From the NCBI GenBank assembly GCA_002500745.1, contig DLST01000018.1, positions 625,863 to 689,862 on the forward strand: a DNA stretch of 64,000 nucleotides, in the 5' to 3' direction. The DNA comes from Sphingobacterium sp. UBA7855. GTDB taxonomy: Bacteria; Bacteroidota; Bacteroidia; Sphingobacteriales; Sphingobacteriaceae. How positions within the stretch are numbered: the stretch's first letter is position 1; every line of letters begins with the position of its first letter. Positions 1-8,362 of the stretch are shown here, one piece after another. The position numbers were made by a program, and so were the translations under genes. The notes beneath the pieces are model-generated. The model was not told the origin of the DNA. It saw only the letters and a list, made by a program, of their open reading frames with translations, and did no database searches.

Positions 1-389
1 CTTCATTGAGTACCAGTGAATCGGTTGCTATCATCCGTTTTTTAATGCTGCAGCCTTTAACGCCCGAGATTAAACAGGCCATTGAACAGGCCATAAATTG
101 GTTTCAACGAAATGATATCGAAGGTTACCGTTTTGATCACGTCAAAAATAAGTTGACAGGCAAGAGTGAACGTAAACTTATCGCTGATAGTTCGTCCACG
201 ATATGGGCCAGATTTTATCATCTAAAGGACAATCGCCCACTTTTTGGTGATCGAGACAATACGGTCAAATACCGTTTCGATGAAGTATCTGAAGAACGGA
301 GAAATGGATATGCATGGTTTGGAAATTGGCCCGAAAAACTTATACAAAAAGATTATCCAAAGTGGAAAAAACAACATCACATTCAATAA
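1..389 (+). CDS. Pectate lyase, polysaccharide lyase family 10 (C-terminal part, cut by window edge)
   Basis: The reading frame is open to the left edge, so only the last ~129 residues are present. They match the C-terminal end of family 10 pectate lyases (PelA/Pel-15E type): an ESVAIIRFL-like helix, a WF-containing helix, then the conserved block with ADSSSTIWARFY, FGDRDNTVKYRF and a W-x-G-x-W tail. Family members cleave the alpha-1,4 bonds of homogalacturonan by beta-elimination outside the cytoplasm. A signal peptide would lie outside the window. It ends 16 bp before uxaB on the same strand, which fits a pectin operon: this enzyme cuts the polymer and the next genes consume galacturonate. 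The internal TTG at base 6 is not a real start. Confidence 0.85.
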   Translation, partial: SLSTSESVAIIRFLMLQPLTPEIKQAIEQAINWFQRNDIEGYRFDHVKNKLTGKSERKLIADSSSTIWARFYHLKDNRPLFGDRDNTVKYRFDEVSEERRNGYAWFGNWPEKLIQKDYPKWKKQHHIQ

Positions 390-405
390 CTAAAAATAGC
401 ATCAC

Positions 406-1923
406 ATGTTACTAACGCAACATACTATACAAACGATTAATGCTGACCTGGTGCACAAGCCCACAGCAATTTCTTTCTCCTATCCGGAAAAGATACTACA
501 GTTTGGTACGGGTGTACTGCTCAGGGGTCTACCTGACTATTTTGTTCATAAAGCCAATCAGCAGCACTTGTTCCAAGGAAGAGTGTTGGTTGTGAAGTCG
601 ACCGCATCCGCTGGTGCCGATGCCTTCGAACAGCAGAATAGTTTATACACATTATGTATCAAAGGTATAGAAGACGGGTTGGAAGTCGCTCATTATGAAA
701 TAAACAATGCTATTTCTCGTGTGCTATCTGCAAATCAGCATTGGGAAGAAATATTAAAAAGCGCAGAAAATCCAGATCTTGAAATTGTCTTTTCCAACAC
801 AACGGAGGTTGGTATTACCATGAGCGATGACAACGTCAATGCAATGCCACCGGCCTCTTTTCCAGGTAAACTTCTCGCCGTTCTGTACCGGAGATTTGTC
901 TATTTTAATGGTGACACAAACAAGGGTTTAACTATAGTTCCTACCGAATTGATTACTGAAAACGGGAGTAAACTAAAATCTATCATCACTGCGCTAGCGA
1001 AACTTAACGAGTTACCCGATTCATTTATGGATTGGCTTGATACCGCCAACGATTTCTGCAACACCTTAGTTGACCGTATCGTTCCCGGAGCGCTCCCCTT
1101 AACAGCGTATAAAAAAACCTGCGAGCTATTAGGTTATGAGGATCAATTGATGATTATGGCAGAACCCTTTCGCTTGTGGGCAATCGAATCATTGTCTGAG
1201 CGTGTGAATCAACGTCTTTCTTTTGCTTTAGCAGACTCCAATGTATTATTGGTTCCGTCCATTGAAAAATACAAGGAAATCAAGCTTAGACTGCTTAATG
1301 GCACACATACGTTGAGTTGTGCTCTTGCCCTTCTTTCAGGCTTCAATACGGTAAAAGAAGCGATGAAAAATCATGCTTTCCATCAATATGTCAGTTCCTT
1401 AATGCGCGATGAAATCGGTCCCGCTATCGTAAGTGAAACTATTTCCGTTTCAGATATTAACGATTTTTCATCCAAAGTGATTGATCGCTTTGCTAATCCA
1501 CATCTTGAACACAAATGGGAATCCATTGCTCTGAATTACAGTTCAAAAATGGCCATGCGGAATATCCCTTTATTAAAAAAATGGTATGCAAAGCATCATG
1601 AAGCACCGCAGCTTTTTGCGCTTGGTTTTGCGGCCTATCTTTATTTGCTAAAATCCGAGCAGAAAGATGATCATTATATCCGTGTAGTCAATGGGCATAC
1701 CATTGAGCTTCAAGATGAGTTGGCGCCAAAAATATACGCCGCATGGGCGAATCAGGATCAGATTGTGCATACCCTACTTTCTGCAATAGACCTATGGGGT
1801 GAAGATTTAACGGAATTTTCACGTTTTGAAGAAACAGTCAAAGAAAAATTACAACTGATCGCTGAAAAAGGAGCTTTAAAAGCAATTGAGCTTTCGTTAG
1901 CCTTTGATAATAAGAAAGTATAA
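406..1923 (+). CDS. uxaB: Tagaturonate reductase (altronate oxidoreductase)
   Basis: NAD-dependent reduction of D-tagaturonate to D-altronate, the second cytoplasmic step of the galacturonate branch of the Ashwell pathway. The 505 residues are the usual length for UxaB. The N-terminal Rossmann region has an LQFGTGVLLRGL glycine-rich loop near residues 31-42. The C-terminal mannitol-dehydrogenase-like domain carries the family's K-x(n)-N-G-T-H signature, with NGTH at about residues 299-302, where the Lys/His catalytic residues sit. It lies 16 bp after the pectate lyase and upstream of uxaA, uxaC, kdgK and eda on the same strand. The family assignment is firm. Preference for tagaturonate over fructuronate is inferred from the neighbours, since no uxuA or uxuB is visible. 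Confidence 0.93.
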   Translation: MLLTQHTIQTINADLVHKPTAISFSYPEKILQFGTGVLLRGLPDYFVHKANQQHLFQGRVLVVKSTASAGADAFEQQNSLYTLCIKGIEDGLEVAHYEINNAISRVLSANQHWEEILKSAENPDLEIVFSNTTEVGITMSDDNVNAMPPASFPGKLLAVLYRRFVYFNGDTNKGLTIVPTELITENGSKLKSIITALAKLNELPDSFMDWLDTANDFCNTLVDRIVPGALPLTAYKKTCELLGYEDQLMIMAEPFRLWAIESLSERVNQRLSFALADSNVLLVPSIEKYKEIKLRLLNGTHTLSCALALLSGFNTVKEAMKNHAFHQYVSSLMRDEIGPAIVSETISVSDINDFSSKVIDRFANPHLEHKWESIALNYSSKMAMRNIPLLKKWYAKHHEAPQLFALGFAAYLYLLKSEQKDDHYIRVVNGHTIELQDELAPKIYAAWANQDQIVHTLLSAIDLWGEDLTEFSRFEETVKEKLQLIAEKGALKAIELSLAFDNKKV

Positions 1924-2015
1924 CAAGTTACCACATGAAATACGCTCGCTTAAAAATCCGATATGCAAATCAAAACAACCGTGTATTTCAAAGTGAAAAA
2001 AAAAAAGAAGCTTTA

Positions 2016-3662
2016 ATGAAAAATAAAGTATTAAAAATACACCCCAAAGACAACGTCTTAGTTGCCTTACAAGATCTTCAAAAGGGTGATACGATCTCGT
2101 TTGAGGGAAATCATTATATTTTGCAGGAGGATATTCCTGCCAAGCATAAATTTTTTATGCAAGACATGCACTTTGGTGATGAAATCTACATGTATGGTTT
2201 ACTGGTAGGGAAAGCGCAATTTGATATCCCGCAAGGAAGTATCATGAATACGGACAATACAAAACATGCTGCGGAGCCCTATCATTTCAGACTATCAAAT
2301 TATCATTGGGAAAAGCCCGATGTTTCCAAGTTTGAGGGTCGAACTTTCCAAGGCTACTTACGTTCAGATGGTCGTGTTGGAACTGCAAATTACTGGTTAT
2401 TCATTCCGACTGTTTTTTGCGAAAATAGAAATCTTGATGTCATCAAAGAAGCACTGTATAATGAACTTGGGTATTCTGTGACTGGAAAATATAAAAACTT
2501 CACTCACCAGTTATTAACAGCCTACGAAAAAGGGGAAGAGTTATCTGTCGCCGCTCTGGAACGGCTAAATAGTACAACAGACCAAAGTGATCGCATTTTT
2601 AAAAACGTTGATGGTATAAAATTCCTAAACCATCAAGGTGGTTGTGGCGGAATACGCCAAGATGCAGCCATATTGAGCAAATTATTGGCTGCCTATGCTG
2701 ATCATCCAAATGTGGCCGGCGTGACGATCTTAAGCTTGGGTTGTCAGAACCTTCAACTCAACGACCTTGTTAAGGATATCAAATTACGCAATCCTGCTTT
2801 CGATAAACCCCTCTTTGTATTTGAACAACAACAATCCAAAAGCGAAGAACTGCTCATTAAAGAAGCGATCTTGCAGACTTTTGTTGGACTGACGGAAATC
2901 AATAAATTCTCAAGACAGCCTGTTCCATTGAGTAAATTGACGCTAGGGGTAAAATGTGGCGGCAGTGACGGATTTAGTGGTATCTCTGCCAACCCTGCCG
3001 TTGGTTACACAGCCGACCTTCTAGTTGCGCTGGGCGGCAAAGTTCTCTTAGCTGAATTTCCGGAGTTATGCGGAGCAGAGCAGAATTTAATAGACCGCAC
3101 TATCGACCCCAAAGCAGCGAATAAATTCATTGATCTGATGACGGCCTATAGCCATGCCGCCGAAGCCGTTGGCTCTGGATTTTATATGAACCCCTCTCCA
3201 GGAAATATTCGTGACGGTCTTATTACCGATGCAATCAAAAGCAATGGTGCAGCAAAAAAGGGCGGGACATCTCCCGTGGTTGATGTTCTGGACTATACAG
3301 AAGAGGCGACGAAGCCAGGTCTTAATCTAGTTTGCACTCCTGGTAATGATGTGGAAGCTACTACAGGAAAAGCTGCCGCAGGTGCAACACTTATTCTGTT
3401 TACCACAGGCTTGGGCACTCCTACTGGTAACCCAATATGCCCCGTCATCAAAGTGGCGACAAATAATGTCCTGGCAGCTAGAATGGCTGACATTATCGAT
3501 ATCAATACCGGTCCTATTATAGATGGAGATAAATCGATCCAAACGATGGGAGAAGACATATTAGAATATTGTATCAAGGCAGCCAGCGGGGAAGTAACTC
3601 CTAAAGCTGTGTTATTAAATCAGGATGACTTTATACCTTGGAAAAGAGGTGTAAGCTTATAA
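2016..3662 (+). CDS. uxaA: Altronate dehydratase
   Basis: Dehydrates D-altronate to 2-keto-3-deoxygluconate (KDG) in the cytoplasm. The 548-residue product has a small N-terminal SAF-type domain (about residues 1-85), a linker, and the large galactarate dehydratase/altronate hydrolase domain. Conserved Gly/Cys motifs are visible: GGCGG near 208, GCQN near 242 and KCGGSDGFSG near 313; the family uses a metal (Fe or Mn). I chose the ATG at 2016 because the protein then begins MKNKVLKIHPKDN, as family members do. An in-frame ATG at 1935 would add 27 Lys/Arg-rich residues with no family match. It follows uxaB and precedes uxaC by 13 bp, in one operon. Confidence 0.92.
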   Translation: MKNKVLKIHPKDNVLVALQDLQKGDTISFEGNHYILQEDIPAKHKFFMQDMHFGDEIYMYGLLVGKAQFDIPQGSIMNTDNTKHAAEPYHFRLSNYHWEKPDVSKFEGRTFQGYLRSDGRVGTANYWLFIPTVFCENRNLDVIKEALYNELGYSVTGKYKNFTHQLLTAYEKGEELSVAALERLNSTTDQSDRIFKNVDGIKFLNHQGGCGGIRQDAAILSKLLAAYADHPNVAGVTILSLGCQNLQLNDLVKDIKLRNPAFDKPLFVFEQQQSKSEELLIKEAILQTFVGLTEINKFSRQPVPLSKLTLGVKCGGSDGFSGISANPAVGYTADLLVALGGKVLLAEFPELCGAEQNLIDRTIDPKAANKFIDLMTAYSHAAEAVGSGFYMNPSPGNIRDGLITDAIKSNGAAKKGGTSPVVDVLDYTEEATKPGLNLVCTPGNDVEATTGKAAAGATLILFTTGLGTPTGNPICPVIKVATNNVLAARMADIIDINTGPIIDGDKSIQTMGEDILEYCIKAASGEVTPKAVLLNQDDFIPWKRGVSL

Positions 3663-3675
3663 ATCAGCATATAGA

Positions 3676-5076
3676 ATGAAAACTTTTTTAGACGACAATT
3701 TTTTATTGAACACGAATACAGCAATTGAGCTGTATCACAATTATTCAAAACAGCTGCCCATCATTGATTACCATAATCACTTGATTCCGGAGCAGATTGC
3801 AAACGATGTTAAATTTGAAAATATCAGCCAGGTTTGGTTAAATGGTGATCATTATAAATGGCGTGCCATGCGCGCAAATGGGGTCAATGAGCGTTTTATC
3901 ACTGGCGACGCATCAGATGAGGAAAAATTTGCGAAATGGGCAGAAACAGTGCCTTATACTTTGCGTAATCCACTCTATCATTGGACACATCTTGAATTAC
4001 AGCGTTATTTTGGAATTACCGATATCTTATCGCCAAAAACCGCTTCTAAAATATATGCAGATACTGCATCCAAATTGAGCCAAGACAGCTATTCTGTACG
4101 TGGTCTGCTTAAAATGATGAACGTAGAGGTTGTCTGCACAACAGATGACCCGATCGATAGCCTAGCATTTCATCAACAGTTTGCAAAAGAACACGAATCG
4201 TTCAAGATGCTACCTGCATTTCGCCCCGACAAAGCAATGAACTCGGACGATATTATTGCTTTAAATCAATACATCGATAAACTTGAAGAGGTAAGTGACA
4301 TGCAAATCAAGAGCCTAGGAACATACTTAGAAGCATTAAAATCAAGACATGATTTCTTTGCGGACCATGGATGTAAAGTATCGGATCACGGATTGGAACA
4401 AATCTACGCGGAAGACTATACCGAGACAGAAATCGTAGCAATCTTTGATAAAATTCGGACAAAAAAGGAAATTTCTATCTCAGAGAACTTGAAATTTAAA
4501 TCTGCGATGCTGATTTATTTTGCCGAATGGGACCATGAAAAAGGATGGGTTCAGCAATACCATCTGGGCGCACTACGCAATAACAATGCGCGTATGCATC
4601 GTTTGATAGGCCCAGATACTGGATGGGATTCTATTGGAGATTTTAGTCAGGCACGTGCATTGTCAAAATTTTTGAATAAATTAGACAATCAAGATAAGCT
4701 AACCAAAACCATCTTGTACAATCTCAATCCTGCAGACAACGAACTTATTGCCACCATGATCGGTAATTTCAATGACGGTTCTATCAAAGGGAAGATTCAA
4801 TTTGGCTCAGCTTGGTGGTTTTTGGACCAAAAAGATGGCATGACAAAACAACTCAATACGCTATCAAATATGGGGCTACTAAGCCGACTTGTGGGTATGC
4901 TGACCGATTCCAGAAGTTTCCTTTCATTCCCTAGGCATGAATATTTCAGGAGATTAGTCTGTGACATATTTGGGGAAGACATCGAAAAGGGAGAAATACC
5001 AAATGATATTCAATGGGTAGGGAAAATCATACAGGATATCAGCTATAATAATGCGAAAGAATATTTTGAATTTTAA
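3676..5076 (+). CDS. uxaC: Uronate (glucuronate/galacturonate) isomerase
   Basis: Isomerises D-galacturonate to D-tagaturonate, and D-glucuronate to D-fructuronate, as the first intracellular step of the pathway. At 466 residues it has the normal UxaC length. It shows the amidohydrolase-fold metal-binding DYHNHL at about residues 31-36, the FENISQVWLNGDHYKWRAMR region after it, a TTDDP motif near 155 and a conserved SAWWFLDQ segment near 377. The stop codon overlaps the next start (TAATG), so kdgK translation is probably coupled to it. With uxaB and uxaA beside it and no uxuAB, galacturonate is the likely main substrate. Confidence 0.95.
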   Translation: MKTFLDDNFLLNTNTAIELYHNYSKQLPIIDYHNHLIPEQIANDVKFENISQVWLNGDHYKWRAMRANGVNERFITGDASDEEKFAKWAETVPYTLRNPLYHWTHLELQRYFGITDILSPKTASKIYADTASKLSQDSYSVRGLLKMMNVEVVCTTDDPIDSLAFHQQFAKEHESFKMLPAFRPDKAMNSDDIIALNQYIDKLEEVSDMQIKSLGTYLEALKSRHDFFADHGCKVSDHGLEQIYAEDYTETEIVAIFDKIRTKKEISISENLKFKSAMLIYFAEWDHEKGWVQQYHLGALRNNNARMHRLIGPDTGWDSIGDFSQARALSKFLNKLDNQDKLTKTILYNLNPADNELIATMIGNFNDGSIKGKIQFGSAWWFLDQKDGMTKQLNTLSNMGLLSRLVGMLTDSRSFLSFPRHEYFRRLVCDIFGEDIEKGEIPNDIQWVGKIIQDISYNNAKEYFEF

Positions 5077-6107
5077 TGAACATGCAGGGTAAAGTTTTAA
5101 GCTTTGGGGAATTGCTGCTAAGAATCTGCCCCGATATCGAACAGGATTGGATCGAACAGCATCAGTTGCCGTTCTATGTGGGCGGTGCAGAATTGAATGT
5201 AGCCACAGCTTTGGCATTGTGGGATGTGCCATCAGCCTATCTTTCTGCTGTGCCCCAAAATGCCATCTGCGAGGGTATTGACAACTACCTAAAACGTAGA
5301 AATATCGACACATCAGCAATGCTATGGGGTGGAGAACGATTGGGCATCTACTATCTTCCCAAAGGGAAGGATTTAAAAAATGCAGGAGTAATTTATGATC
5401 GCGCAAACTCATCGTTTTCCAATCTCAAAGTAGGCAGTGTCAATTGGGACGAGGTATTTTTTGACGTCAAATGGTTTCATTTTTCTGCGATATGCCCTGC
5501 AATCAACCAAGATATTGCCGACCTCTGTTTAGAAGCTGTAACAAAAGCGCAAGAGAAGGGTATTTTTGTGTCACTAGACCTGAATTATCGCGCAAAGCTC
5601 TGGAAATACGGAAAATCTCCGAAAGAGATTATGCCTGCGATTGCCAAGTATTGCAATTTAATCATGGGAAATATCTGGGCAGCACATAAAATGCTTGGTA
5701 CGCCACTAGATGAAAGGTTTCTAAACTCTTCTTCGGACTATTTAGAAGAAGATTTATTGGCGCAGGCGGATCGTACAAGCAGAGAAATCATTGCTACCAA
5801 TCCGATATGTCAATACGTAGCCAATACGTTTCGTTTTGACCATAACAATAAAGGAATAAAGTATTATACAACACTGTTTGACAAAGACAGCCTCATTAAA
5901 TCAACAACATATATTGCGGACGAGATTTTGGATAAAGTAGGCAGCGGCGACTGCTTTATGGCAGGCCTGATTTATGGGCTATACTCCAATCTATCTCCAA
6001 AAGCGACATTAGAGTTTGCAACGCTTGCCGCATTTGATAAACTATTTATTGCAAGCGATGCAACAACAAGTTCTGTAGACGATATAAAAAATAGAATGAC
6101 AGCATGA
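5076..6107 (+). CDS. kdgK: 2-dehydro-3-deoxygluconokinase (KDG kinase, PfkB family)
   Basis: Phosphorylates KDG to KDPG with ATP. The 343-residue product is a PfkB/ribokinase-fold sugar kinase. The N-terminal substrate-binding GGAELNVATAL motif starts near residue 36, and the C-terminal GSGDCFMAG motif (about residues 289-297) gives the anion hole and catalytic Asp. Its start overlaps the uxaC stop by one base and its end overlaps the eda start by four (ATGA), a tightly coupled order. PfkB kinases vary in substrate; the KDG assignment rests on its place between altronate dehydratase and KDPG aldolase. Confidence 0.9.
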   Translation: MNMQGKVLSFGELLLRICPDIEQDWIEQHQLPFYVGGAELNVATALALWDVPSAYLSAVPQNAICEGIDNYLKRRNIDTSAMLWGGERLGIYYLPKGKDLKNAGVIYDRANSSFSNLKVGSVNWDEVFFDVKWFHFSAICPAINQDIADLCLEAVTKAQEKGIFVSLDLNYRAKLWKYGKSPKEIMPAIAKYCNLIMGNIWAAHKMLGTPLDERFLNSSSDYLEEDLLAQADRTSREIIATNPICQYVANTFRFDHNNKGIKYYTTLFDKDSLIKSTTYIADEILDKVGSGDCFMAGLIYGLYSNLSPKATLEFATLAAFDKLFIASDATTSSVDDIKNRMTA

Positions 6108-6751
6108 ATTTAAAAAAGATCGTATTAGACAAAATCATCGAACAGGGGATGCTTCCCTTGTTCTTCCATCACGATAAAGCAGAAAGCATCGCGATTCTAC
6201 GCACATTATATCAAGCTGGTATACGTGTTTTTGAATTTACAAATCGAGGTCCCGAAGCTTTGGCAGTTTTCGAGCGATTAGTTGCCACAAGAGACCTGGA
6301 GATGCCGGATCTTTATTTAGGTATTGGGACGATTAAATCCGTTAACGAAGCACAACAATTTCTACAAATTGGTGCGGATTTTATCGTTTCACCACTGGTC
6401 AACCCGCTGGTTGGATCGCTAGTGCACGAACAGCGTAAGCTATGGATTCCCGGATGTATGACACCGACAGAAATCTATACGGCTCAAGAACAAGACGCGG
6501 CACTTATCAAATTGTTTCCTGCAAATATCTTGGGGCCAGCATTCATGTCATCAATCCGGGACCTATTTAAAGGTCAGAAATTTATGCCGACCGGGGGTGT
6601 AGAAATCGAAATGGATAACTTAAAGGCATGGTTCAAATCAGGCGTATGTGCTGTGGGCATGGGGAGCAAGTTAATTGACCCTAAAGACACAAGTAATTTA
6701 GTCGAAAACACACAAAAAGCGCTTGAATTCGTTGCAGAAGCAAGACAATAA
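6104..6751 (+). CDS. eda: KDPG aldolase (2-dehydro-3-deoxyphosphogluconate aldolase)
   Basis: Cleaves KDPG to pyruvate and glyceraldehyde 3-phosphate. The 215 residues are the standard length for this class I (Schiff base) aldolase of the TIM-barrel type. The catalytic Glu lies in FEFTNR (near residue 44) and the Schiff-base Lys in IKLFPAN (near 135). The phosphate-binding PTGGV follows near residues 165-169. Its start overlaps the kdgK stop by four bases. It is the last of the five-gene enzyme run; a 97-bp gap then precedes the transporter gene. Confidence 0.93.
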   Translation: MNLKKIVLDKIIEQGMLPLFFHHDKAESIAILRTLYQAGIRVFEFTNRGPEALAVFERLVATRDLEMPDLYLGIGTIKSVNEAQQFLQIGADFIVSPLVNPLVGSLVHEQRKLWIPGCMTPTEIYTAQEQDAALIKLFPANILGPAFMSSIRDLFKGQKFMPTGGVEIEMDNLKAWFKSGVCAVGMGSKLIDPKDTSNLVENTQKALEFVAEARQ

Positions 6752-6848
6752 AAACTCTGGTGTTACCCTTAAAAAGCGGGCGTACTAAGCGCGTATACTG
6801 GCAGGGGCAAACAGACACGTACATTAAAAATAAACTATTAAACCCATT

Positions 6849-8291
6849 ATGATTAACACGGAGAAAAAGGGTAATTACCGTTGGGTAATATGCTCGCTAC
6901 TATTTTTTGCCACTACCATCAACTACCTGGATCGCCAGGTACTTTCCTTAACGTGGAAGGATTTTATCAGTCCTGAATTTCATTGGACAAACACCGACTA
7001 TGGCAATATTACCGCATTATTTTCGATTTTTTATGCAGTCAGTATGCTTTTTGCAGGTCGATTTGTAGATTGGATGGATACAAAAAAGGGATTTTTATGG
7101 GCAATCGGGATCTGGTCCATTGGCGCGATATTACATGCATTTTGTGGTATCGCTACTTCAGGCATCGTGGCTGGAGAATGGTTTGTTGGTTTTGAAGGGG
7201 CAAAAGAAGCAATATCGCATGTGAACAACGTGGGTTTGGTATTGAGCGTCAGTGTCAATCTATTTATCTTTGCACGGTTTGTTCTTGCTGTGGGTGAAGC
7301 GGGTAACTTTCCGGCGGCGATTAAAGCTACGGCAGAGTATTTTCCTAAAAAAGATCGGGCTCTATCTACCAGTATTTTCAATTCAGGAGCAACCATTGGG
7401 GCATTAGCGGCTCCATTGACCATCCCAGTTATCGCAGCGCATTGGGGCTGGGAAATGTCCTTTATCATCATTGGTGCATTGGGGTTTGTATGGATGGGTT
7501 TTTGGATCTTTCTGTATAAAAAACCACATGAAAACCCGAAAGTAAACGCTGCCGAACTGGCTTACATCCACCAGGATGATCATGAACATGCGCCGGAGCA
7601 AACTGGTCTAACAAAGCAACCCCGAACGACGATAGCTGAATGTCTAAAATATAAGCAAACCTGGGCTTTTGTTTTTGGTAAATTTATGACGGATGGTGTA
7701 TGGTGGTTCTTCTTATTTTGGATGCCAGCCTATCTTTCGGCAGTATACGACATCAAATCATCAGATACTGAAGGTCAGCTGGCCATTTTTGTGCTTTATG
7801 CCATCACCATGTTATCCATTTATGGGGGCTGGTTACCCACCTATTTTGTTGACAAAAAAGGAATGAATGCATACGAAGGGCGTATGAAAGCGATGTTATT
7901 GTTTGCTTTTGTCCCATTAGTTGTACTTTTTGCTCAACCTCTGGGTCACATATCTTATTGGATACCTGTCATTCTAATCGGTTTTGCAGGAGCAGCACAC
8001 CAATCGTGGTCTGCCAACATTTTTTCAACCATAGGAGATTCTTTTCCCAAACGTGCTATTGCTACCGTTACAGGGATTGGAGGCCTTGCTGGTGGCATAG
8101 GCGCATTTATAATTAACAAAACATCAGGCTGGCTATTCGATTATGCAAATGAAACGCAGCTCATTTTTATGGGTTTTAAAGGGGAGGAAGCAGGATACTT
8201 TATTATCTTTTCTTTTTGCGCCATAGCGTATCTAATTGCATGGGTTGTAATGAAAACACTAGTACCTAAACTAATTTTAATAAAAAATTAA
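6849..8291 (+). CDS. exuT: MFS hexuronate transporter, ExuT type
   Basis: Inner-membrane major facilitator protein of 480 residues that probably imports galacturonate by proton symport. The N-terminus has the INYLDRQVLSL signature of the anion:cation symporter (ACS) family, as in ExuT and GudP, followed by about 12 hydrophobic helices. GEAGNFPAAIKA in helix 4 is typical of hexuronate permeases. About 30 extra residues containing a short polar stretch lie between helices 3 and 4, where enterobacterial ExuT is shorter. Placement after the full galacturonate enzyme set supports the substrate. The 97-bp upstream gap may hold its own promoter, but I see no clear consensus there. Confidence 0.88.
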   Translation: MINTEKKGNYRWVICSLLFFATTINYLDRQVLSLTWKDFISPEFHWTNTDYGNITALFSIFYAVSMLFAGRFVDWMDTKKGFLWAIGIWSIGAILHAFCGIATSGIVAGEWFVGFEGAKEAISHVNNVGLVLSVSVNLFIFARFVLAVGEAGNFPAAIKATAEYFPKKDRALSTSIFNSGATIGALAAPLTIPVIAAHWGWEMSFIIIGALGFVWMGFWIFLYKKPHENPKVNAAELAYIHQDDHEHAPEQTGLTKQPRTTIAECLKYKQTWAFVFGKFMTDGVWWFFLFWMPAYLSAVYDIKSSDTEGQLAIFVLYAITMLSIYGGWLPTYFVDKKGMNAYEGRMKAMLLFAFVPLVVLFAQPLGHISYWIPVILIGFAGAAHQSWSANIFSTIGDSFPKRAIATVTGIGGLAGGIGAFIINKTSGWLFDYANETQLIFMGFKGEEAGYFIIFSFCAIAYLIAWVVMKTLVPKLILIKN

Positions 8292-8297
8292 CATATA

Positions 8298-8331
8298 TTG
8301 CGAAATTTATATTATATTAGCAATATCTTTA
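8298..8331 (+). promoter_or_regulatory. Probable promoter of gapN
   Basis: A TTG at 8298-8300 is followed after 23 nt by TATCTTTA at 8324-8331. This is one base from the Bacteroidota -7 element TAnnTTTG, and the spacing is slightly long. The start codon of gapN is 31 nt further on. It suggests that gapN can be transcribed apart from the galacturonate operon. Confidence 0.4.
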
Positions 8332-8362
8332 TAAATATCAATCTAAACCATTTTTAAAAACA

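Noticed and set aside
4954..5412. A 152-codon minus-strand open frame over uxaC/kdgK
   Set aside because: Overlaps two certain genes of the operon; composition is typical of a shadow frame.
7031..7471. A 146-codon minus-strand open frame inside the transporter gene
   Set aside because: Antisense shadow of membrane helices; no support.
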